DNA from: Buxus sempervirens
Taxonomy: Eukaryota > Streptophyta > Magnoliopsida > Buxales > Buxaceae
Reading direction: 5' to 3'
Assembly (NCBI GenBank): GCA_947561395.2
Contig: OX387184.1
Span: 26,712,766-26,776,765 of the forward strand
DNA length: 64,000 nt
Below are positions 55,718 to 64,000 of the stretch, piece after piece (position 1 is the first letter of the stretch; each line of letters begins with the position of its first letter). Under the pieces are notes generated by a model that ran no database searches, was not told where the DNA came from, and worked only from the letters and a program-made list of their open reading frames with translations. The translations under genes were made by a program, and so were the position numbers.

Positions 55718-58044
55718 TGTAGACACCCCAAATTGCACTGTTAAAATGATCAATAATCATCAAAAATCCTTATTTCCTTGAAGGCCAGCACATAATTTGA
55801 GAAAATGAGTTTTTTCCTTGTATCCGGCAACTCAGGCCGGATACAAGTGTCCTTCTTTGTATCCGATGGAACTTGCCGGATACAAGCAGACCTCAGTGTA
55901 TCCGGCATCATAGGCTGGATACATTAAGGCACTTGTGTATCCGGCCTGATATGTCGGATACATAAGTTTTGCTCAAAATTAGGGTTTTCCGAGAGATTTC
56001 ATCTTTTACCATCATGTCCTTCATTAAATGAAGGGAAATCTCGGAAATAGCCTTAGGGTTAAGGTTGGTGGGCTATAGACATTATGTTGTGTCTACCATT
56101 CTCACCAACCCTAACCTTAGCATTTGCCTATAAATAGGAGGCTCCTCCTTAAGCAAATGGCCATTAACTCTCTTGCCAACAATTCTTGTCAAGAAGAGCT
56201 CCAAGAGAAGAGGGAAACCGCTGCGGAAGTGCTTCCAGAACCCAGGTAAGCCTCCAACCTATCTTTTATTTTCTATTTTACATTTCTAGATCTAGATCTC
56301 TTCTTCTACCTTTCTGTAGAATAAGGCCTTTTTGTGTGTATGAAAATCCTTCCCCGGCTCAAAGTATCTCAAGACTCCCCCTAGCCGTAAAACGTGAAGG
56401 CGGGATCTAGGAGAAACGAGACTGGGGATTGACCCTAGTATTATAACCTATTTAGAATAAAGTCTTTTGAATCTTTGAAGCCCGTTTCATATTCAAAGTA
56501 CCCCAAGATTATCTTGAAGAACCGTGTTTAACGGGGAGAGAGAACTAAGGGAAACGATAATGGAACGGAACCCTAGGTTGCTTTTAGAACCCTATTTTAA
56601 ATGAATGAGAATGCATGCTATGTTGTTATATTGTTCTTGAATGATTTTCACTTACACATACATTGCACCCGTTTTGGCGGGATAGGCTCATATTTTGGGT
56701 TTATTATATTTATTGTGATAAATCTGAAATAAATGGCCTCAATCAATTATGGAATGTTTTTAAAAGATTTGGATTCCTCTTGCACGAATCACACACACTT
56801 TATCACAGTTTTGAGTTGGTTTTGTTCAAAATAGGCTTAACTTGACAGCAACTGTACCCCTACTTTGGATACTCATAACTTCATCGTCCGGATGAATTTT
56901 GGAGAGATTCTAGAACTATGGGAAAGGTGAGGCTGTCTAGTTTATGCCTACCAAATTTCATTAATTTCTATAAAGCCGATTTTTGACACCTCTCTGTCGA
57001 AGTTGATTGGACAGTTCAGGTTTAAATACGGAACTTGTCACTTCGACGGAGCGCCATGTGTTCGTTTTAAATCCGATTCGAGTGATTTTTGTTTCTGGGC
57101 ACTCCTTTATGAGTCTATTTTCAAATCCAGTTAGTTTCATAATTGTTTGACTCCATTTGTATTATTGGTAACAGATTTACTCAGAACTGCTCATCAGTAC
57201 TTTTCTGGGTAAATCTGTGATCTTCGGGGCCTGTTCGGGAGACCACCCAAGGCACATCCGAATGAATTTTTGTATGAGGCTAGTTTTGTTCGAAATATGG
57301 CCATACAGACTTCAATCACACCAAATTTCGTGGATTTTTATGAAGTGGAGTTTTCTAGGTGATTTTCCAAACTTGCATGCTTATCACTTTTGATTTTCCC
57401 CAGCAGCAACTTTAAAGGAGCATAACTCCTAGGATTTCAGCCGGATTTACTTGAAATTTTGCATAAGTCTCTTATTTACCATGATCTTTCAAATGGATTT
57501 GGTTTGATTCAATTTAAAATTGATTTTGAATGATTTCAAGACAAATGGCATTACTTTTCACCGAATTTTCCGGATTTAACTCAACTTGGTTTTGTGCAAC
57601 TTTTGGTTTGGATTTCCATTTTTGTTGATATTCCAAAAATGATATTGACATAAAAGAGGATCTGAAATTCATTTGGATCTTCATGTGGAGATATCATATA
57701 TTTGGCCTTTTTCAAGGTTTTTGATAATTTTTAGCAAGCTTTCTTATTTCTTTTTTTGCATGAACAAACACTTGGCAACCACCTTGTGTGGATGAATGGG
57801 GGTGCCTAACACCTTCCCCCGTTCATAATCTAATCCCCTTACCCATCTCTGGATTTGATTTTCAAGTAGGGTTATTTTTACCCTAGAATTTGTCTTTTAG
57901 CTATTTTTGCTTATTGATTGAATCTTTTTGGTGTCCATTCACACCCAAAATCTGAATGGTGGTGACTCTCCCAACTTTTTACGTCGAGCCCCGTGTGCTG
58001 ACGGAGGGATGATCATCTCCGGTGATTTTTTCCCGTGTCTCACA
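55718..58044 (+). mobile_element. Solo LTR, family 2, duplicate copy
   Basis: Counterpart of 4556-6892 with the same TSD GATGT (55713-55717, 58045-58049). It carries the same palindrome array (55815-55965), hairpin and TATA. A run near 5600 (TTTTTAAAAGG) is shortened here, a replication-slippage-type deletion of about 20 bp. Confidence 0.93.
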
Positions 58045-58175
58045 GATGTAAGTTTCAAAAAGTGACTGTGTGGACATGTGGCGTCAAAATATTGGTGGTG
58101 TAATTTTGGAGGAGAGGGGGTGTAGGAGAAGATGTGAGGCCAAGAGTTTTGGATTGCATTTTAAAGGAGGAGTTG

Positions 58176-58485
58176 TTTTCCTCATTGAAGGAAAGTTGCT
58201 AAATATATTTACTTATTTATCCCCATAACGTGGAGTATTGAGAACCCTTGTATTGTATCTCACAGGGGACACAGAGATCCCTCTCACATAGAACTCAAGG
58301 CCAGGTTTGTTTATGGACGTCTGTGACAGAGAGTAACATAACATCTTTCAAACAGGCAAGGTATCAATTCAATTGTCCGTTTGAACCAAAGAAAATCAAG
58401 CTAAGCTCTCATGGGAAGTCTTACAAGACCATGAATTTAGAGAAATAATTATTAAAGAAAAATCTGCATCAAATAAATTCACTTG
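58176..58485. other. 310-bp segment present only in copy B
   Basis: Copy A joins GGAGTTG directly to AATTGGACCC at 7021-7032. Copy B has 310 extra bases between, bounded by TTG on both sides. It includes a plus-strand open stretch (58248-58448) and a CAG|GCAAGG acceptor-like site, with no recognisable protein. There are no TIRs or long TSD, so a microhomology-mediated deletion in copy A is more likely than an insertion in copy B. Confidence 0.75.
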
Positions 58486-58609
58486 AATTGGACCCAACAC
58501 AAGTATTCTTCTTTTACGGTAAAACTGATGGGATGTAACTTCATGATCACTCTATTCATGACTCATCATATGACATGCAATGGAGATTAAATAGAAAATA
58601 ATCTATAAT

Positions 58610-59230
58610 TAGGGTTTCTTATCGGACTGGGTTGACACGGCCCAGCACGCTTAAAGCGTGCCCTTACCCGGTCCGCTAGTGGGCACGGCACGGCACGGCA
58701 TGGCACGGAACGGCCAGTGGCCCCTAGTAGGCCATGCCGTGCCTGGGGTATTGGGTATTTGGCACATCAAGGCACGATGGCCCTGTAGGTCGTGGCCTAC
58801 GAAGCACGTGGGTGGTACGGCACGCTTTAAGCATGCCATACAGTGTCAGTCCGCGTGTTAGCTCGTGGGCTTGCATTAAAAAAGAATGAGGTTTTTGTCT
58901 TTAATTTTGAGGGTTTTTAACTTTTTTTTTAACAATTTTGGGGAAAATTTTATCCCAATATATGTAAAAAATGTGTGTGAATAATAAATATATATATTTT
59001 TAGAATTTATTTGTGTTATTTTTTTATTTTTTCCTTTTTTTTCTATTATTTTGAATTTTTTAAAGCATTTATTATGCGGCCCGTGGGTGGCCCGCTGGCA
59101 CGGCACGACCCAGCCCTAACTGTGCCACGGGCTAGGTCGTGCTTAGGTTTTTGGTGATCAGCCAGGCACGGGCTAATCGTGCTTGTGCTTAGTCTGTGCC
59201 AGTGCCAGGCCAGTCCGTTAAACAATCCTA
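58610..59230 (+). mobile_element. Non-autonomous hAT element, 621 bp, copy B (uninterrupted)
   Basis: Perfect 8-bp TSD TCTATAAT at 58602-58609 and 59231-59238. TIRs TAGGGTTTCTTATCGG / TAGGATTGTTTAACGG. The GC-rich subterminal zone has many CACGG/GGCAC motifs, and an AT-rich centre lies at 58900-59060. Contains the empty site (GGCCC, 58719-58723) for the LTR found in copy A. Confidence 0.93.
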
Positions 59231-59500
59231 TCTATAATTACTTGTGATTTTGCTCTATTGTGGCCGTGAGAAGCTCCTTGATGTGACAGAATTGAACCAC
59301 CCATTCCTCTCTCACTAGCATGTCCAAGAGACTCTCAGTATTTACCTGCAATGATTTATCGAGCGCTCCACAATCTCTTGATCCTATTTCGTTATCAACT
59401 TTCCTTGTCTCCTGAACCCTCCCTCCAAAACACCCTCCTAAAATCCTCCCGTATTGAATGACCAAAGAGCCCACTAAGTCAAGGAATTCTCTCCTCCAAT

Positions 59501-59819
59501 TAGGGATAACAATGGGTGGGTAATAGGGCGGGGCGAGTCTGCCCCAGTTGGTTTATAAAATGAAAAAAAAAATTGCATTTTAAAAATAGCATATATACAT
59601 TAATAACATACCCATTAATAAAATATGTATTTTTATATATAATATGGATGAAAATAATATTTAAAACATATTAAACATAATATTTTAATATATGAATGTC
59701 GGTTCAGAGTAGGGTTAGTTAAACCTAAATCCGCTCCCAACCCGGTTACAGGCATACCAAAACTTAACCATTAGGGGCAAGGCAGGTTACACATTTAACC
59801 CACTCCATTGCCATCCCTA
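59501..59819 (+). mobile_element. hAT MITE, 319 bp, copy B
   Basis: TAGGGATAAC...GCCATCCCTA with TSD CCTCCAAT (59493-59500, 59820-59827). Same insertion as 9841-10160, so it came before the duplication. Confidence 0.93.
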
Positions 59820-59827
59820 CCTCCAAT

Positions 59828-60389
59828 CATTCTCCAAATCTCCATTTTTTTTTGGGAACTCTCCTCTTTTAGAGATGACAATCCTCCCAATCAAATTCTC
59901 TCTTTCTTTAAGAGAGAGAGAGATATATATTATTCATTTTTTTGTTCTATAGTCTATCTTCATTTTTTTTTTAAATTTTGTATTTTATTATTTTAATTTG
60001 GGTTAACTTGGAGTATGTCGCCATGTCATCCATGACATATGGCACCTTGTGATGCCACATGACATTTCATGCATGTGACTTGTGTCACCAATGAATGCCA
60101 GCACATGGCACTGAAACCACATGCCACATGTCACATTAAATTTTGGCATGTGGCACGCTATTTGTGCCACTTGGGCACTCTCAATAGCTGACATGAGTCT
60201 ATTTTCCAAAGCCTTGAATTTATGATAATTGTAGAAAAGGCCTTATATTTTAATTTGTTGTTTTAGTGCGATTTCTTACCAACTTTCAAATTTTGGAATC
60301 CGATCTAAACCTAAGGGGGTGTTTGGTGGGCATTATAGAATCTGAATTCGATTCCATAATCCAAAAGGTGTGTTTGGTTGGGCTGTCCA
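59828..60389. other. Non-coding region, counterpart of 10169-10735
   Basis: Shorter AG/AT microsatellite than in copy A, the CATG-rich block, and GGGGGTGTTTGGT at about 60315. No gene. Confidence 0.4.
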
Positions 60390-61080
60390 TAATCCCAAAA
60401 GTCTTCCAGAGTTTAAGTCTAACTGATAGGCTTCTAGATAAGATTATTAGCCTATCCTTAGAACAATTCTATCCCTCTAGTTGCCTGTAAATAAAGGCCT
60501 ATACCTCAATACAAAGGACTGGAAATTTTGAAGAGGAGAAACTCTGGAGGATTGAAGGCTCACTTGTGCTCTTGTGCATGCTTGAATTTGCATGAAGAAG
60601 GATGTCATCTACAAGCGTACCTCCCTTTATAGTTCTGTAATATTCTTTGATTATTTTCAATTTCTTCCTCTAGCTCTATTTTCTTAAGCCAAAATTTGTT
60701 CGTGTTTTGTAAACCTACTACCTTAATCTAAGTACCTTAAGTATTTTCTCTAGTTATAAAACATGAAGATGGGAGTTAGGAGAAAGGATCAAAGGATGGC
60801 ATTTAGATATAAATCCTATTTAGTTGTAAATTATACTATTTTGCAATTGTGTACTTGCATGTTGTTTTCTTCAAATTGGTAAGGCAATGGGTGCTTTGGG
60901 CCAATTCAATAACTTCAGACCCACAAATTATAACTTATATCTTTGATTTTTAATTTTAGGCTAATTTTCGAACTAGTTAGTTTGGCTAAATCTAAGAATT
61001 TGAGCAGTTTTTCATAATCAGTTCGATCAATTATTGGTGCCTTATTTCTAGGTTCCTCGGCCAATTTTTAGGGTGGATCA
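60390..61080 (+). mobile_element. Degraded Tat/Ogre-type LTR, copy B
   Basis: Counterpart of 10736-11460. It lacks about 100 bp near its right end relative to copy A. Confidence 0.55.
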
Positions 61081-62443
61081 ATTATTGCTGCTTTGGAACT
61101 CCTTAACCAAGTGTTCTAGTATAATTAAAATGCATGAGTTAATCTTCAAGGAGACAACAACTATATCTAGCTACTGACCGCTAACCCTTTAATACTTTCC
61201 CATCCTGTTCCCAATATACAGAATGACTCCTCCTTCATCCTGTTTTAAACTTCAGTTTCTTGATCGAAATATGATTAGATTAGTTTCATTCTCTTTCCAT
61301 CTCTATTTTTATATAAACCCTTCAACATATCTATTTTAATTTCCTCTTGCCGCTCTGTTTTTTAGGCCTGGTTGCCATATGAGAAACTCTCAACTCTCCC
61401 AGTGAGGTCTCTGGTCATGGTGTTGGCTAGTCGCATGGACTTCAATGTAATCTGACAATAACATAAAAATACCGAAGAAAACTGAAGGCAACAGGGAGAT
61501 GCATTCCTCATATATATGATGCTCAAATCCTTGCAATTTTTTTCTTTTAATGGTGCAGAAACAAGTAAATGGAATTCAACAGAACTATACACATACATTA
61601 GTGAGAGGTACAGCACGCAACCACGAAATTATAATAAAAAGTAGAGGCTTTGAGGACTCGGGATGAACAGAAGTGGCAATAACATGAAAAATTATTAAGA
61701 AAAAAGTTTGATATCTTGAACATGTGATGTCTCGAGCACGGGAATAATCTTCTGGAGTAGAGATCTGGCTCTGTTGCCAAGCTGAATCTAGCAGTAGCAT
61801 GCAGTAGCAGCTGCACCTGGGTTGGCTCTACCAAGAGAAACAACTGCAGGTAAAGTAATTGGAAGCATTAAGCTCATAGTGGAGGCAATGAAGTAAGCCA
61901 AAAATTTGAGCTTGTAATTAAGCCAAGTCTCTACGTTTGATCATAAGAAATCTGTTACTCAACCAATAGTTATACGGACGGATACATGTAAAATAAATCA
62001 GTGTACATGCAAATAGACCACTAGCAGCCCATCACACCACTGGCAGCCATAAGGCTACCTCTTTTTTCACCACTCAGTCCTATGAGTCTATAGGCCTCAA
62101 TTCTATCAAAATGAGGTTCAAAATTGGGCATGCACACTTTTCATCTCAACATCCAAACCTATATGGGAAAGTATGGCAATGTCTTAATCTTATTATGCTA
62201 AATGGCCTCAATATATATCATTGTTGCCACTTGTCACCTTTTTATTGATGACACGAATAAGGAAAAAATAAAAAAAAAACCAAGCACTTCAATGGGAAAA
62301 TTAGTGAAATAATTGATAAGACAACTTTTGGAACAATAAGGAAAATTCAGAGTATTTTTGTGTAAAAAGAAAGTGTATTTTAGTTGCTACATGAAAAACG
62401 AGAAAATGGACAAAAGGTCTGTATTAAGTCACTCACCGACTTG
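61081..62443. other. Orphan copy of the NLR 3' flank
   Basis: Counterpart of 11461-12841 but with no NLR next to it. Carries about 85 bp (61446-61535) not found in copy A and lacks copy A's 37-bp direct repeat. No gene. Confidence 0.6.
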
Positions 62444-63840
62444 AGCACCAGATGAGTTTTGGTGGATCCCCTATCTAGACCCCCTTCGTGAACCCCAGGT
62501 AGATGCCCACCACGTGTCCTCTAAATCGGTTCCAAACCCAAGAAACGAAAACGGAGAGAAATCCCCGTTTCTGTTAACACACTCTCTCTCCCCCCGTCAT
62601 TTTCGGCTTTTTCATTGTATCAAAATTTTCAATTTCGTCTTCCCTGCAAAAATCCGAGAGCTACCTTCCAAATCCGAGAGCTCGTCTTCCCCAAATCGAT
62701 TTGCAGTCATCTTCCTCCAAATCTGAGATCTACCTTCCAAATCCGAGAGCTACTCCGTCTTCCCCAAAGCTTTGAGATTTACGTTCAGAATCGATTTGCT
62801 CACGGTGGAAGGCTTCGAGCGATTCTTTGGTACCAGGGCTACCCCAGAATAATCTCTCCTTCTTGTTCATAAGTAAGCTTTTCTTTCTCTGTTTCATCCC
62901 CTTCTTCTCTGTTAATTTAATTTTATATTTATATGGTTCTCTTTCTTCTTCTTATCTGATAATGTATTTTTTGTATTTAAATGGGTCTTCATTTACGTTG
63001 TATTCTGCTATGAATTTCTGGGAATCAAAATCCATACGTTACTCTTGCTGTGTCATTATTGTTCTTCTTTAACACAATTTCATTTCTTTCAATAGAAACA
63101 ATGCCAACCCCCAGCTTCCCATCCAGCTTCCCATCTTCTTCTAAACTAACAATCAACAATCTGCTGATGTAGAGTGAAGAAAGGATCCGCATTTTTCATC
63201 TCAGCAAAGAGTCCCAATGATTCTTCAAAATTCCTGACCAGCCAAAGTTGTCAAATATCTATCTTGCCTATTTTCTCGAAGAGTACAAGGCAAATTACAG
63301 ACTACCTACCTTAAATGAGTTGTTTGGTAATGGTTTGTTAGACATTATCAAAGACAATCTTCCACCCAGACAAAAAAGCAGAGTACTTCAGCCACCCACC
63401 CTGCACAAAATGGGATTCTGAGAACTAAATTATATGTAACATATTTCTGCTTTACATTTCAGATCCTTCTTTTGATCAAATACCCAGAGTTTTCGGAATC
63501 TTCTTGGGCTCAGAAAAGCAAGTGATGATCCTGTTTCCAATTGCAGCACTGAAGAAGTCATCTCTTGTAATTAAGTGCAACAAGACAACGAAAAACTTCA
63601 TCTTCAAAGAAGCATTGGCAATGTTTGTTGTGAGAGAAAGAGGGGTGTGATGTGAGAAAATAGAACCAAGAAATCATGGGTTGTTTATAAATCCTGAAGA
63701 ACACAAAAGATCAAAATCATTTATTTCGCAAGGAGATTTTACATGTTCAGCTTAAGGAAGGTGTGTCTCACTATTTGAATTATGGCTATACAGGTGTGCC
63801 AAAGACTTCTCCTTTTCAAATAGGCCTTTGCCTTGGTTAG
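62444..63840. other. Unrecognised region, possibly a decayed gene
   Basis: Starts where the duplication ends. A CT-rich 5' UTR-like stretch with repeated CTTCCAAATC CGAGAGCT phrases (62640-62760) is followed by CTTGTTCATAAGTAAG near 62868, intron-like T-rich sequence, and scattered coding-like pieces (63170-63410, 63460-63650, the latter reading IPRVFGIFLGSEKQV) broken by stops. No family could be assigned. Confidence 0.3.
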
Positions 63841-64000
63841 TGTGAGACATGGATTCGTCATCTCCGATGACTTCCGATTATCGTCACGCGGGGATCGATA
63901 AAAATAAGAGTCGCCACCATCCATTTTAAGGTGTGAATGGACACCAAAGGGTTCATAAATGTCAAATAGAGCCAAAGTAGCTCTAATACAAGGAAAATCC
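63841..64000 (-). mobile_element. Partial Tat/Ogre-type LTR running off the window
   Basis: Starts TGTGAGACATGG, the reverse complement of an LTR 3' end. AGAGTCGCCACCATCC follows 68 bp later (reverse of GGTGGCGACTCT), then GGTGTGAATGGACACCAAA. It matches families 1 and 2 in layout but differs in sequence, so it is another related family. Confidence 0.8.

Larger units (their letters stand above)
18823..58143 (-). mobile_element. Mutator-like element (MULE), copy B, with nested insertions
   Basis: Left TIR 18823-19185; right TIR 55277-55717 plus 58050-58143. Between them lies the FAR1-type transposase pseudogene on the minus strand. Subtracting the solo LTRs (24477-55271 including the 29 kb retrotransposon, and 55718-58044) leaves about 6.2 kb, a normal size for an autonomous MULE. 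No direct 9-bp TSD is visible at the ends. The right flank is shared with copy A, so the two copies arose by segmental duplication and not by transposition. Confidence 0.75.
22169..62443 (+). repeat. Segmental duplication, copy B (interrupted by a 29 kb retrotransposon)
   Basis: This is the direct repeat of 1-12841. The 26065-55072 portion is a later retrotransposon insertion plus its duplicated target; without it copy B is about 11.3 kb. The homology stops at about 62443, where copy A continues into the NLR 3' end and copy B continues into unrelated sequence. The shared left limit cannot be seen because copy A runs off the window. Confidence 0.92.

Noticed and set aside
18823-58143. A 9-bp MULE target duplication
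   Set aside because: Flanks at the left TIR (CAACTTTCCAC) and right TIR (AAGAGTTTTGG) do not match in any simple register.
58651-58861. Small open frames in the CACGG-rich block
   Set aside because: The block is the subterminal repeat of a hAT element, and GC-rich repeats give chance open frames on both strands.
63170-63650. A protein-coding gene near the right edge
   Set aside because: The coding-like stretches are short, in different frames and broken by stops; no family could be assigned, so only a low-confidence region is listed.

Overview
This window is nuclear DNA from a flowering plant, most likely a eudicot. The evidence is an intact RPM1-like coiled-coil NLR gene, FAR1/MULE-type transposase genes, a very large Tat/Ogre-lineage Ty3-gypsy retrotransposon with two RNase H domains, hAT elements and many TG...CA solo LTRs. 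There are no operons, rRNA or tRNA genes, or CRISPR arrays. Only one host gene looks intact, the NLR at 12897-15680 on the minus strand. Almost everything else is transposon sequence in nested layers, and most boundaries can be fixed to the base from target-site duplications (TSDs).

Layout. A block of about 11-13 kb is present twice in direct orientation: copy A at 1-12841 (cut by the window edge) and copy B at 22169-62443. Each copy holds, left to right, a decayed FAR1-type MULE gene (minus strand), a family-1 solo LTR inside the MULE arm, a G-rich MULE terminal inverted repeat (TIR), a family-2 solo LTR, a non-autonomous hAT element, a second hAT MITE, a degraded LTR, and the 3' flank of the NLR. 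The homology stops next to the NLR coding end. The NLR, a GC-richer stretch that may be a solo LTR (17704-18800) and the left arm of MULE copy B lie between the two copies.

After the duplication each copy acquired its own insertions. Copy A received a 1.8 kb solo LTR at 7241-9058; the empty site is visible at 58719-58723. Copy B received a 29.0 kb retrotransposon at 26065-55067, inside a solo LTR of its own family; the intact target is visible in copy A at 3906-3910. That retrotransposon lies on the minus strand: 5' LTR 53261-55067, a PBS, a 20-unit repeat in the leader, gag-pro, RT-RNase H-RNase H-integrase, a PPT, and 3' LTR 26065-27866. Two further solo LTRs (3.26 kb with TSD CTTGG; 4.35 kb with TSD TATAA) sit inside its pro-pol region, so the original element was about 21.4 kb.

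The retrotransposon also carries two spliced antisense genes on the plus strand between pol and the 3' LTR. One is a plant-mobile-domain-like gene (29773-32640), the other a DUF7745-like gene with a coiled-coil tail (33121-34894). A distinctive cluster of CCGTA/TACGG motifs precedes each antisense gene, recurs in the leader, and also occupies the U3 of the LTRs. This suggests one cis-regulatory module serving several transcription units. It is the strongest candidate here for something not yet described. All element genes carry stops or frameshifts, so this copy is not autonomous. All statements come from reading the sequence; family names rest on recognised motifs, not on database searches.
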